Positions 38,753 to 51,707 of a stretch of 64,000 nucleotides of DNA are shown here, piece after piece (the stretch's first letter is position 1; every line of letters begins with the position of its first letter). This DNA is from Paulownia fortunei. Taxonomy: Eukaryota; Streptophyta; Magnoliopsida; Lamiales; Paulowniaceae. A model generated the notes under the pieces. The model saw only the letters and a program-made list of their open reading frames with translations, was not told the origin of the DNA and did not search any database. The DNA lies in contig CM033119.1 in the NCBI GenBank assembly GCA_019321725.1, positions 558,001 to 622,000 on the forward strand, in the 5' to 3' direction. Made by a program: the position numbers and the translations under genes.

Positions 38753-41307
38753 ATGGCAGATGAAACCGTCCAAACCTATCCACCAGAAGCCGCCACACAG
38801 CAGCCGCCGTCCATGTTGGAGGAAACAGAAACACCACCGCCACAAGAACCGGAATCTGTTTCTGAGCCGCCGCTAGCATCAGTGGCGCTAGACCTGCAGA
38901 AAGACTCACTCCCACCGACTGAGCCGCCGCTCGCTGTTGAAGAAAAGCTGAAAGAAGCTGTAACTGTTATAGAGAAAGACACCCCTTTAGAGCCACCTCC
39001 ACCCGAAGCTCCGCTCGCGGCGGAGCATGTCACCGTCACCGCCACAGAAAAAGACTCTGCCACTCCAGTATCTCAGCCACTGGCTGCTGCTTTGGCCGTG
39101 TCTCAAGAACCTGAATCTCCAAAAGCCCAATCGAAAGAAGTGATAGAACCCGAAAAAGTGAAACCAATGGAAAAGAAAAAGGCCCCGAATCATTGGCTTC
39201 TTTTAAAGAGGAAAGCAATAAGATTTCAGATCTGTCACATTTCGAGCGGAAAGCATTGGAAGAGTTCAAACTTTTAGTTCAAGAAGCTCTTAATAATGGC
39301 CACTTTAGTGCGGCCTCGCCTTCAGAAACTGCAAATTTCCCGGAAGAAATATCAATATGGGGTGTACCTTTGTTGAAAGACGATAGGAGTGACGTGATTT
39401 TGCTCAAGTTTCTGAGAGCCCGCGATTTTAAAGTCAAAGAATCCTTTGCTATGCTAAAGAACACGATAAAATGGCGAAGGGATTTTAATGTTGATGAGTT
39501 ACTGAAGGAAGATTTAGGGGATGATCTTGAAAAGGTTGTGTTTATGCACGGGCACGACAAGGAGGGGCACCCGGTGTGTTATAATGTATATGGGGAGTTT
39601 CAGAACAAAGAATTGTATGCCAAGACATTTGCGGATGAGGAGAAAAGGAAGAAGTTTCTGAGGTGGAGGATTCAGTTTTTGGAGAGAAGTATCAGGAAGC
39701 TGGATTTCAGTCCTGGTGGGATTAATACTATCTTTCAAGTTAGCGATCTCAAAAATTCACCTGGACCAGGGAAAAGGGAACTACGAATTGCTACTAAACA
39801 GGCGCTGCAAATTCTTCAGGATAATTATCCCGAATTTGTTGCAAAACAGGTAGAACATGATCGCATTCTTCTTGCATTTATGTTGAGAAATTGGGATATC
39901 ACAACAAGAACAGTAGAATATTGCCTATCATTTGTAAACTGTATTTATTTCATAAAATGCTTCCTAGTCAAAGATTTTGCAGAGGGTCGTTTAATTTGAT
40001 AATCGTCTATATGGGGATTTCAATATGTTACATTGAGCAATAAAAGTACATTCTTGGTGCAGTGAAGTTTGCTCGCCATTTAGAGAATCTAATTGCTTGT
40101 ATAAATCAGTGTCAAAAGGTTTTGCGCACTTTGCTTTGAAAGAAAAAGGAGAATGATAGTAGTGCTGTTTGTGTTCTTAGTGCATGTATTCAGAGATCTG
40201 AGTGGGGGACTTTTTGTTAAGATCATTTAAGAAATACTATCATGTTGCATCAGATTCCTGCTGCAGAGGTCCCAAAACTCTCTCCCTCTCTCTCCCTCCC
40301 TCCACTCTCTCCGCGCATGTCTGCAAAATTCAAATTATTGATTGTTGTACACATGTAGGAGTATTTAACAAAGCTGAAGTCCCTATGGGCTGGTGTTGTG
40401 GTGTTTTATGCATGGGAGACATAAGTTTGATTTGTCACCGGTTAGCTATTCTAATATTAGTAACCTCTTTTCCTGCTTATAGGTTTTCATCAATGTTCCA
40501 TGGTGGTATTTGGCTTTCTATACGATGATCAGTCCCTTCCTGACTCAGCGGACCAAAAGCAAATTTGTATTCACTGGCCCAACAAAGACTGCTGAAACCC
40601 TTTTCAAGTATGTAAAGTTTTCTCTCACATTGAAATTGAATAGGACTTTCCTTAGGGTGTCCGGTCTTTTTCAGCTGTGACAATAATTTTTGGTTGCATT
40701 ACTGGTGAAACAGGTACATATCGCCGGAACAAGTGCCAACTCAATATGGTGGCCTTAGTGTAGATTTCTGTGAATGCAACCCAGAGTTTATTGTAGATGA
40801 TCCAGCCACGGAGATCACTGTTAAACCTGCCACTAAGCAAACTGTCGAAATTATTGTAAACGAGGTTTGTTAGAAAGGATTTAGATCATAGATGTTTTAT
40901 CTTATTCAACTTCTTAAACAATATGGCATCTATTTATGCAATTTCTGGTGTTACAACTGAAAGATAAGCTGTTTCCTTTGTGAATCGTGTCCTGTCTAAT
41001 CAGCGACAGATTATTGTTCCCTTGGTAAGTGGGTATTTTGATTGATCTGCAGAAATGCACTCTTGTTTGGGAGCTTCGTGTAGTGGGCTGGGAAGTGAGC
41101 TATGGTGCAGAATATGTCCCAAATGCTGAACGTGGCTACACAGTAATCATACAAAAGACTAGGAAGATGCTTCCAACTGATGAGCCGGTTGTGTCCAACA
41201 GTTTCAATATTAGTGAGCTGGGTAAGATATTACTCACCATAGACAACCCTACTGTCAAGAAGAAGAAGCTACTTTACCGGTTCAAGGTAAAGCCTTGTGT
41301 CAACTGA
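38753..41307 (+). CDS. Patellin (SEC14/GOLD) with a one-base frame break in exon 1 (PATL-B)
   Basis: Four exons: 38753-39849, 40483-40607, 40714-40864 and 41053-41307. The start gives MADETVQTYPPEAATQQPPS and an acidic, Pro-rich N-terminus. This frame runs into a stop at 39275. The conserved part continues in another frame from about 39181 (GPESLASFKEESNKI), then EISIWGVPLLKDDRSDVILL, FLRARDFKVKESFAMLKNT, HGHDKEGHPVCYNVYGEFQN and DLKNSPGPGKRELRIA, followed by a complete GOLD domain (WELRVVGWEVSYGAEYVP ... KKKKLLYRFKVKPCVN). One base is missing, most simply in the A5 run at 39176-39180. With it the protein would be 542 residues. All splice sites and the whole C-terminal part are intact, so either the gene was broken recently or the assembly has a homopolymer error. 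The function expected is that of patellins: phosphoinositide-binding carrier at the plasma membrane and cell plate. Confidence 0.88.
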
Positions 41308-42764
41308 TGTGGCAAGTACGTAGAGCTCTAGTGTCAGCTATACATGGAGATATGGGGCAACTTGTGATAGAATTGTCCATGCTATTTGCTTACTGTCCAT
41401 CGCCTGAGCTAGAGGGCTTGCTTCTCTTGATTTTCTTTATAGAAACATGTTTTTAGGTTGACAGTTCAGTATCTGTTTGGTGTTTTGTGTATTTCACTCA
41501 AAGTTGGTCATAGAATTCTTGTTATGAGTGGAGGGAAAAGTGATTTGTTGTTATGTTATGAGCCTCTCTAAAAAGTGATTGTTGATTAATGGATCTGCCA
41601 TGGATGGGTTTAAGGGAGCAGGTAAATATGCTGAGAATGCAGCTGTACTAACAGGGAACTCTTTCCCTTTCATTTTGTTGTTTTATGTTGTATATTTGCA
41701 TCGTGTCATCATGGTTTTTGGAGCTATGGAGAGCATATATACTATGTAGTGGTACACATCTTTTCAATTTGTATTCTGTGTCAAATGTTCAAATTTCGTA
41801 TCTTGGTAATTTAGAGCTCTGAATGATGAACATTTGGAATTGGTGGTTTCACTATTGAAGACTTTTCAATAACAAATGAGAAGAACCAAATGAATTGCCA
41901 CTTGCTTTCTGGAAAAGAGCATTTAGGGGCGTAAGAATGTACTGATTACCTTCACTCTTCTAATTTTATGCATTGTTTCAATGGTCAATCATTCTATTTT
42001 TGAAATCTCTATTGTCGTTCTTGTAAGTTAGTACAGAATCTCTGTGGAACAACTCTGCTGCTGGTTATATATTCGCTGTAACCATGTAATCTACTTGTGT
42101 GTAGTTTCGGTTTCATACGTGCAAGAAATGAAGTTTGCACCAACTGTTACTTGTTTACTGCGCACAGTATGAGCACTTCTGTTCCATGATAACTTGTATT
42201 ATCTTTTCACTTACCTATTCTCATTGTCTATGATCTGGTTGCGCCAAGCAATATTGCCATAAGTTCATCGCAACTAGCATTTTTCTATTGCTCATCTTCC
42301 TGTTCCCATGTCTTTACCTTGTAGTAATCATGTGTTGTTAAGAGATATCCTCAAAAAGGTTGATGTCTTATGGTCAATGATGGTTGGTGCCTTGGTGTTT
42401 AATTCCTTCTAAACCATTGATTTTCCTTGTCTAATCTTCATGGTTGTTCAAGTAATCCATCAGGTTTTAATGGAATTTATGGTTAATGGCTTGTCATGAA
42501 GTGACTCCCCGTGAGTACTGGGGTAATTACCGTTGTCGCCATGTAATGAGCTTTAGTTCTAAGATATTAGTAGCTTCTCGTAGTTCCATCATCAATTTGT
42601 ATGTCAAGAATTATGGACATTTCCTCGATAAGATTGATCTGTACTGATGCAATTATTCTGAGAGCTGTCAAAGATCAAAATATCTCTGCTTAAGATAGCT
42701 GCATTTAGTCAACGATGTTGAACTGTTTCGAAATGATATATATGTGAAATTCTTGGAACACATT

Positions 42765-42932
42765 CAATCCATTTATGATCATTATCATTGCACTCAATCT
42801 ACTATAAAATTATCAAAATTATACCTAGGAAGCATACAGATCCATCGATGATCATTAGTGGATCGAATTTATTGTACTCAACCTACTATAAAATTATCGA
42901 AACTATACTTAGGAAGCGGTATGGTAGCAGTA
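42765..42932. repeat. Two-copy tandem duplication, 84-bp unit
   Basis: 'actataaaattatc' occurs at 42801 and again at 42885. Homology extends from 'atccat(t/c)(t/g)atgatcatta' to 'ata(c)cttaggaagc' in each copy, with several substitutions. It is not coding. Confidence 0.7.
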
Positions 42933-43728
42933 AGTATTCGTATGTGCCTATATTTTTAGTACCCTTTTAGCACTTTTAGCATTAAATGAATGGTTGAGCT
43001 ACTTCTTTTGCCAAATCAAGTTTGGACAAGAAGTTCCATAGTTGGAAACTATTTCAAACCTTTTTCCCGACATTAAACTCGTAATTAGTTGATGGCTAAT
43101 CATGTCATACATTTGCATCCAGGCCTTCATTGAATGGAGATAAGGTGGTTGAGCTTTCAATAATCACTTGATTATTATCTTAAGTATGTGGTTATACCTT
43201 CCATTTGTTTTGTCAACGCTAAAAGCTCAACATCATCATAGTTGCATGGGTGTTTGTTCTTCGAGATGGCCAAGAACAAGTGGGGTTATGATATTTTGTT
43301 AGGCACGGCAAATTTGGGCCGTTAATTTGCTGAATTTACTTCGGCCTCTGTTGAGTTTGGACTAGACTTAGCCACCATGGTTTTGTTTTGCATGATCAAG
43401 AATCTTTACATGTTCTGGTCAAGACTCAAAGAGTCTAAAGCAACATCGATGAGGGCCCACACCCACCCCCAATGCATATGAAGAAAAGAGGGGCCCAAAG
43501 ACAACATGTGAAGAAGAGGTAGAAAGAACACATGGAACCCAACCTCACATGCACACTGTCGGACCAAATTAGCGGAAAGCTCAAGACATTACCACAACTT
43601 GATTCACAATTTCAGATACGTATATAATTGACTCAGTAGACCATGGCACATGCCTTTACATTTATTGTTGTTGCGGCTGCTAAATTCTTGCTTCCCTTTT
43701 TCCTGCTTTATTCTCTTCACTTGTTATG

Positions 43729-44514
43729 GACTAAATTAATAGATTATAGTAAATATAATTAGTAATTAATTAATTATCGTATAATTAAAAATTGTTAACA
43801 AATTATGTGAAAGCACAAGTGATAATTGTATTTTTAATTTTTTTTTATTTAATGAAAGCGCAATTTAATGTTGCGCTTTATTTTATAATTGTAATTTTAA
43901 TAATAGTCATTCAGTTAATAATCATACAATTAATTTTTTTGAATAATAATTACAATACTGGATATATAAATTATAGAAATTTTAAAAAATACAAGAATAA
44001 AAAAAAGTATTAAAAATAACCACTAATACCACATGTATATCGGTGATACTGTAATCTATCTCGACGTCTACCCTCAACAACAATAGTAGCATCAGTATCA
44101 ATTTAAACTATAGTACATATATTGATGATCCAATCTAAAATCAGTTAAATAATACTAATGTTATTGTTATTGTTGAGGGTGGATGTCGAGATAGACGACA
44201 GCACCACTGATATACTTGTGGTACTGATGGTCATTTTTAGTATTTTTTTATTATTCTTGTATTTTTTAAAATTTTTATAATGTATAATCATTATTATCCA
44301 AAAAAATTAATCACGTGATTATTAATTGTATAATTATTACTAAAATCATAATTATAAGAAAAAATACAACTTAGTGTTGCGTTTTTATTAAATAAAAAAT
44401 AAAAATTTGAAAGCGCAATCTCATGTGTGATTTCACACAATTTGTTAACAACGTCTAATTATACGATAATTAATTAATTATTAATTATATTTATTATAAA
44501 TTATTAAATTAGTC
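43729..44514. mobile_element. Long foldback element (about 355-bp inverted arms, 74-bp loop)
   Basis: The left arm 43729-44086 and right arm about 44161-44514 are near-perfect reverse complements for most of their length. The outer ends pair 'gactaaattaatagattata' with its mirror at the right end. Inner landmarks pair too: 'aattgttaacaaattatgtg' with 'cacacaatttgttaacaac', and 'ctcgacgtctaccctcaaca' with 'tgttgagggtggatgtcgag'. The flanks carry 'tatg' on both sides (43725-43728 and 44515-44518), a possible 4-bp target-site duplication. No transposase is encoded. This is a non-autonomous foldback or MITE-like DNA element; the superfamily is not clear. Transcribed, it would form a long double-stranded RNA. 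Confidence 0.8.
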
Positions 44515-47500
44515 TATGGTGGTTCTTGGGCAAAATAAACATTTATTCGTTTGTCACATCACCTGCAAGTGTTATGTAACATCGTAAACATGATTATTTA
44601 TCACCTTTCATTATTTTATTTTATTTTATTTTAAATTGTTGATGTAAAGTACTTTGGAGGGTTCTATAGAGTAATTGATTTTGAGGAAAGTTAAACTATG
44701 AATTAGAGACACAGTGATTTAATAATGTAATAATTTGAAAGTTAATATTCCTTCATATATGTAATATTCTTGTGTTGTATGGTAGTGTTGGACAGACTTA
44801 AGAATAAATTTTAGCATCTTGAACTTGGCTTGGAAGATGTTTTGATTGGAGAAGTTAGTTGTAAAAAAATTGGCTCAAATAAAAAGGTTTAATTTTAGTT
44901 TCAATTTTTATTTCAATAAAAGCTACTATGTTTTTCCACGAGATATTTCATCTGAATGGACATGACCTGTTCATTCAGGTTTCATTTGTGTTGCACCTAA
45001 TTCATTTTAAAATTATCTTTAAATAAATTTTTTTTAATAAAAAATGGGCTGTCTTAAAATTATTATCAGAAATAGGTATTATCAATAATCAACCATTTCA
45101 TTTCAAAATTTAATAAGAAACCAAGACTTACTCTGGATGAAAACTGTATATAAATATCGCAGCCCGTTTAGCTCCTGATTTGGGCCGGAAATTGGGCCCC
45201 ATGTACTTAACCCAATTAGTTGCAAGAAAATTACATCAGTCCAAGACCCTTCCTGCAAGAAGCCAATTGAAATGTGATTAATTAAATTCATAATAATTAT
45301 ATGTATAGATGACATTCGATTTCAAACTAAAGAATTTTGTGTAGGAATGCTCTTCTTCTTCTTCTCTTTTTGACCAAGGACAATATTTTTTTCACTTTTT
45401 TCGTCTTTAAATTTCTTTCGACTGAAAATAAGTGTAATTTTCGTAACTAAATACATAAAATTTGTCCCCTTCTAATGTCTATAGTCCTCTCATGTAATGC
45501 ACCAAAACTGTCTTAATTTGCCAATGGCCTACATGCCCAAGACCAAAAAGGATTTTTCTTGAAAAAAGAAAAAAAAAAAAAAAAGAAGGGAAAATTGAAA
45601 GAGGAAAAGAAAAGCCAACAAAAGCTTGAGCTTTACCACAAATATCCTCCTTTTACGCATAGTGGGAAAGAAACATAGGAAACACTTTCCAATCTTTATA
45701 GAGTACTTCATAATCTAAGGGAAAAAGACAATGAAGATTGTTCATGTTTGCAATCTAGTACCACAGCATTAATTTCTAAAAAAAAAAAAAGGAAAATTTT
45801 CTACCAAAAATGGGCTTCAACTACATAAAACACAACAATGTGCAAAAGAGTTGCTTTGCCAAAACTCTTGTACCCAATTTTTTTTGCAATTTGCTTTTGC
45901 CTCATCATCAATACTAATAAAGTTAATTCCACACTTACTTATCCTGTTTATTTTCATTTCCAAGAAATCTTTCTATTCTTTACTATTTGAAATTCTAAGA
46001 ATGCTTTTATTTTATCAATTTTTATTAAAAATATATTCTATTTTTATTTTAAATTTTATTAATATTTCATATCTTTTTATATACGTATCAAACTCATTTC
46101 AAATCTAAATAGTTTATATAAAAATATAATTAATTCAAACATATTTTTATTTTTATACAAAAATCTAGTAAAAATATTTTCAACCATGAAATACTACAAA
46201 CATGAAAATAAATTTAAAAATCAAATCAAATGGTCACTTAAATTTTCAAATTTTCTTTTTCATTTTGTACTTAATGACTTAATGTGCTTTATGGTAGAAT
46301 ATGTTTCTCTTTTAAAGAATTTAAATTCAATGGCATGCTCTAAATTGTCAGGGAATAATTGTACTTTCTTATGAGACCACAATGGATCTGTCTAGGACTG
46401 CCAAAAGGAGAAAGAATTATATAAATTATACTATAAATGCTAATTTAATTGGAGATTTTTAACTTTTTTTTTTTTCATGTTGATCTTGATTCTGGAATAC
46501 CCTTGATTCTGTCATTTTGTTTTGTTTTCTTTTTTTTTTTTTAAATATTCAAGGATTGGTGTAAATAAAGAACAAGAAAAAATGATAGTAATAGTAAACT
46601 AGAAAATTATGCAAACCACTCAAACAAAAGAAAAGATTCAAGCCAACCTTATTCCATAATTTAGCAAAGTTGACCAGGATTCCCTCTAAATCAAGAAATG
46701 ATTAGCCAGTTCACATATGGTATACAAATTTGCACACAGTTAGGCTCTTCCTCCCCACTTCAAAATTAAACTATTATTAATTAAAATAAAATCATAATCA
46801 CATAAAAGAATGTATAAAGAATGAGGATTCTCTCAATTGCACAGAATACAATGAAAAACTAAAGCAACTAGAATTAAATTTGATGTCCCTATTCATGTCC
46901 TACTTCAAAAAAATTAAAATAAGAATTATCTAAAGAAGAAAAAAAAATCACTATGGATTTATTTAAAGAAAGTAACCTGAGAAAGAGCATTTTAACCACA
47001 GAAAAGAATGAACTCATAAAAAATAAATAAAATAACATATGAAAATCAATAACTTCTAGAAAAGGCAAATCTATATATATATAAAAAAAAATTAAAATAA
47101 AGATGAAATCAAACAATCAAGTTGAAGATTTCCAAAAGATGATAAAGGATCATGCGAGGCAACAAATGTCTTCCCACAATTATAGGCAGAACAGTTCAAC
47201 ATATGATTAAAATTTTCACTTTATGAGTTATTTTGTCAACTTAATGATGTTTCCTTTATATAACAAAAAACCAAGAATCTTTGGAAAAATATGATAGGGT
47301 TAGTTTGTGTTCTGCAACATAACTGGTGGGGTCTATTTCGGGATTTTTTTTTATACCGTGGGCTGCAACTTGAGCTGATTATTGATGATGAAGACTACTT
47401 TTATTTAATAAGTTGGTGGGAAGAATGATTAGAAACCTAACTTTAAGGCAACCCTGTGCAGATGTTATCATAAAATATAGGAATTTCAGAAGAGACCTCT

Positions 47501-48641
47501 AAAGAATCTTAAGATGACTATTTATTTGCCTTGGTTTAAACAGAGGTTAACTCTGCTTTTATCTTGCTTCTGCAAAGTGCTTTTGACAGACTGATTACAC
47601 CTTTTACTGTTGGTGAAAACATACATGTCTGCTGCTTTGTGTAAAGTGCTTAGCAAACTGCATTTGCTTTCTCCTTTGTTGAATCTTTTACTGTTCCATT
47701 GAGATATTTTCAAAATATGCCTGCCATATTGCATTAATTCTCTGCATGAATGAGTATCTTGGAAATAAATTGTGGTTTTTCCTTTTCCCTTTAATACTTT
47801 CTCCAAATCATGATTAAACACTTCTACTTTTTTTAGATGATCATAAACAATGTTAAATTATCCAAAAAGCATCTTTTATCAGAAATACATGTACAAATAC
47901 AGTGTTCACCTCATTGCTTTTACAAATATATAAAAAGATGAAGATGCCTGAGATTTCTAAAAATCAGTGTCAATTCAAGAATTCAAATTGAAGAAGCAAG
48001 ATACCACTGCATCCCATTACATAAGTCTTTCAAATTAGCATTTGGTCCAATATTGTGGTGTGTTGGCTGTGATACAAAAAAATATCCAACATGTCCAATT
48101 GAAACTTTGCAATGAATTTAGATACACATGCAAGAATTTGACAGATCGGCATTTTCCACCATGTATTGCCAGAGAAAAAGAACAAATTATAAGAATGGAA
48201 CAAACTTTTGAGAAGGACAATGGGGTATGAAGAATCCACTTGACATCAATACCCATAAAAGGAAACAAAAGCAATTGACAAAATATCACATTTACACAAA
48301 ATTTACAGCATGAAAGTATCTTGAAAGCTAGTAGCAAAAGTTTCTGTCCACATTTCACACTAGTAACAAAAAAGAAAAAAGACATTTCTGTTCACATTTC
48401 ACACATTCTCCAACCCCCTTGTATGCATCTGTATTGTCATTTCCTCATCCTCGCATTCCCAAATTGTTTCACCAGACACTTAAAACAATCCAACAACAAA
48501 ACTTCAATTTATGAAAAACAACAAACAAATATAAAATAAATAACTCCCCCAGACCTTGAACTCAAAACTAAGTTTAATACCAATCAGAAAAAAGAATATG
48601 CGAATGAACAAAGGAACCCTCCTTATTCTGCTGCATTATGT

Positions 48642-50973
48642 TCATTCAGAGGGCTTGGTCTTGGACCTGTAGAGAAGCTTCTTCTTCTTAGAAGTTTGGT
48701 TGTCGAATGTGAGCACAATCTTGCCAGTTTCACCAATTTTAAAGCTGCAGCTGATAACTTGTTCATCTGTTGGTCCAATCTTCCTAGACTTCTGTACTAT
48801 CCAAGTATATCCGCCCTCGGCACTCGGTACAAACTCGGCCCCATAGGAAACATCCCAACCTACCACTCTAACCTCCCAAACCAATGTGCCAGCCTGCAAA
48901 ATCCCACAATCCAACATTCACCGTTAGAATGGAAGTCCATTGTTTGACTTAAAAAAAAACAAATTTCAGTTGCTTGAGCGAGTTGTTATTGAAGAATGAT
49001 TTACAAAGACATGCCCACCTCTGTGATTGGCAATTCAATGGTGTGTTTGCATGTTGGCTTAATAGTTTCCTCTGTCGCAGGATCAGCACTGGTGAATTCC
49101 TGTTCACCCTCCTTGCTAAGGCCACCATATTGAACTGGTACTAGCTGAGGTGCTATGTATCTGACACAAATAGAACTCCATATCACAATCATTCCATTTG
49201 GCATAAACGAAAGTAGCAAAACAATTATCAGTTGCAGGAAGAAAATGAAGTTTACTGACTTGAAGAGGGTCTCCGTAGTTTTGGTAGGGCCTGCAAACAC
49301 AAACTTGCTCTTGGTTCTTTGGGTCAAGAATGGACTGATCATCCTATTGTAAGCCACATACCACCATGGGACATTGATGAACACCTTCGGCACCAAAAAA
49401 AAATCAATATCTCAATTAATTCGTAAATATAGTATCAGCGGCATAAACTAAATTAAAACCAAAACAAAATTTTAAGAAAAGCACAAAATCCACAACAATC
49501 CCCCAAAAGCAAACCAGGTAGGCCCCTTAAAACTACAGAACCAATAAAAGAACACCAGAAAAGAATAACCAAATACACAAAACAGATAAGATCAGATATT
49601 TAAACCTAGATAAACAAAAATACATCTGTGAAAAATTCAATAATCTCGGAGAAACGGTAAAAATGAACCTTTTTTCTGTATACCTGTTTGGCAACAAATT
49701 CAGGATAATTATCCTGGAGCAGTTGGAGGGCCTGGTTGGTAGCTTGGCGGAGTTCTTTCTTGAACAAGATCAGCCCAGGTGAATTCTTGAGATCAGTTAT
49801 CTGAACAATAGTGCATGTGCCGTCAGGACTAAAGTCAAGCTTCCTGACGTTTTTCTCCAAAAATTGAATATACCACTTCAAAAACTTGGCTCTCTTCTCA
49901 GCATCAGCAAAAGTGTTGCTGTACAACTCCTTATCCTGAAACTCACCAAAAGCATTGTAACAGACAGGGTGCCCCTCTTTATCCACCCCATGCATATACA
50001 CAACTTTTTCAAGCCCCTCACCAATTCCTTCCTCTTCCAGCAACTCATCGATCTTGAACTCTTTCCTCCATGCCACCACACTTTTCAGCATGGCAAAAGC
50101 TTCTTTCACCTTAAAATCCCTAGCCCTCAAGAACTTAAGGAGTATCACATCACTCTTCTCATCAGCAAGCAGAGGAATACCCCAGATGGAAACCTCCTCC
50201 GGTGGAGGCGGTGGAGCTGTTTCCTCCTCCTTTGGTTTCTCTTCCTCCGCAGGGGCGGCGGCGGGCTCCTCACACGGTGGTGGAGCAGGGGCGGTGACTT
50301 CATGAACTATAGTTTCTTTGATCTCTTCAACAGCTTCCACCTTTTCGACGACTGTTTCGGATGGCTCCGCAGCGGGTGGAGGGGTTGCTTTTTCTTCAAC
50401 CTTTTTCTCCACCACCTCTTCTTTCACGGGCTCCGCCACCGGTGGAGGCGGCGGAACTTCAGCAGGTGCTTCACAAGCTTCGGTTTTTTCTTCGGTCTTT
50501 GGCTCTTCTTCTTTCTTTTCTTCAGGTTTTGCTGCTTCTTCTTTCTTCTCTTCGGCTTTTGGTTCTTCCTCCTTTTTCTCCTCCTCGGCGGGGACCGGCG
50601 GAGGGGGCGGTGGAGCGGTAAATTCATGCTTGTTGAGTGCCTCCTGAATCAACTGTTTGAATTCATCCAAAGCTCTCTTTTCTGGGTCGACGAGATCATC
50701 AACCTTGTTGCTTTCCTCCTTAAATGAAGTAGATTCAGCAATCTTGTTCTTTTCAGATGCTTCATCTTTCCCCTTTTCCTTCTCTCCTTCCACCACCTCT
50801 TCCGCCGCCGCTTTCTCAACCTTCTCTGGCTCTGGCTCCGGCTCCGGCTGCGGTGGCGCCTCCTTCTCTACCACGGTGGTTGTGGGCTTCTCCGCCACCG
50901 GCACATCAGACACCACCACCTCTTCAGCTGCACACGGGGCCTCAGGAGCTGTCTTCTTGGTTTCCTCAGCCAT
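48642..50973 (-). CDS. Patellin-3-like SEC14/GOLD protein (PATL-C)
   Basis: Four exons on the minus strand: 50973-49684, 49384-49260, 49160-49019 and 48893-48642, giving 602 residues. The start MAEETKKTAPEAP is preferred over an in-frame ATG eight codons upstream, because patellins begin MAEE. Residues 1-260 are low-complexity: Glu/Lys/Pro-rich with repeated EEKKEEEPK blocks and Pro runs, interrupted by the conserved STSFKEESNKVDDL and KRALDEFKQLIQEALNKHEF. Then come VSIWGIPLLADEKSDVILLK (261 on) and FLRARDFKVKEAFAMLKS of CRAL-TRIO N, the SEC14 domain (VYMHGVDKEGHPVCYNAFGE), and the GOLD domain from about residue 515. At 400-405 the usual SPGPGKKELR reads SPGLILFKKELR, two residues longer. 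Expected role: phosphoinositide-dependent membrane trafficking. It is convergent with PATL-B and is the best-preserved patellin here. Confidence 0.93.
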
Positions 50974-51585
50974 GATAAAAGAAAACTCACTTCTCACTTA
51001 ACAATTCAAAATTCAAGAAAACAAAAAACGCTGTCTTAGACACAAAAATGAAAACAATTCAAGATTTTCTTGAAAAATCCCAAGACTGTATTTTTTTCAA
51101 AAACCCTTTTGCTATGAAGCAAACTGTTTAGAGATAGAGAGAAACAGGGTTCAGGGGAGACAATTAAAATGGGAAATGGGGGTAGAATTTGAAGAGAGTG
51201 GAGGGGGTGGCTATGTATTGTGTGTATGAAGAGGAACAGTCTGTCAAAGACTTGGGAATTTGCCAGCTCGTTACCACTCTTGCAATGGGGTCCATATCCA
51301 CCACACCACCTCTCTTTTTTCTTCTTCAAATCAAATCAAACTACAATAATTTTTTAGGCTGTAATTTACTTATTTTGTGCAAATAAATAAATGTCCCGAA
51401 TTTTTTTCAGATATTCATAGTTGGCCACCATGAATTTTTTCCCTTCTCAAGTCTGAACTATCAATTTTACCTTTTCATGCCGGATTGGATTCTTTATTTA
51501 TTTGTTTGAGAGATTAATAGTAGCATTTTGGAGTCTTTGTGAACCGTTGAGTTTGTCAGGGCCGCGAGACAATGCTATTTTTTTA

Positions 51586-51707
51586 AAGGTGATTTGCATT
51601 TATGATTAAAATTGATTCTCAATTTTCTTTTAAGGTGATTTGTATTTATGATTAGAATTGATTCTCGATTTTCTTTTAAGGTGATTTGTATTTATGATTA
51701 ACAAAAT
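51586..51707. repeat. 46-bp tandem repeat, about 2.7 copies
   Basis: 'aaggtgatttg(c/t)atttatgatta' starts at 51586, 51632 and 51678, an exact 46-base spacing. Each full unit ends 'gattctc(a/g)attttctttt'. The third unit is truncated. It lies about 600 bp upstream of PATL-C. Confidence 0.85.

Larger units (their letters stand above)
41308..48641. other. Convergent intergenic region between PATL-B and PATL-C
   Basis: This 7.3 kb has no recognisable gene. 41308-41550 is the likely PATL-B 3' untranslated region. An 84-bp duplication is at 42765-42932 and a large foldback at 43729-44514. From 44520 to 48640 the sequence is AT-rich with many homopolymer runs; its open frames (for example 47522-47821 minus) match nothing I know. 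Confidence 0.5.

Noticed and set aside
47522..47821. 99-codon minus-strand open frame in the PATL-B/PATL-C spacer
   Set aside because: No family match and no neighbouring exons; kept only as a note because it is open for 300 bases.
49864..50727. 287-codon plus-strand open frame opposite PATL-C exon 1
   Set aside because: It is the antisense of the Glu/Lys/Pro-rich patellin N-terminus; low-complexity codons leave the complementary frame open. The translation is Phe/Leu/Arg-rich without any domain.
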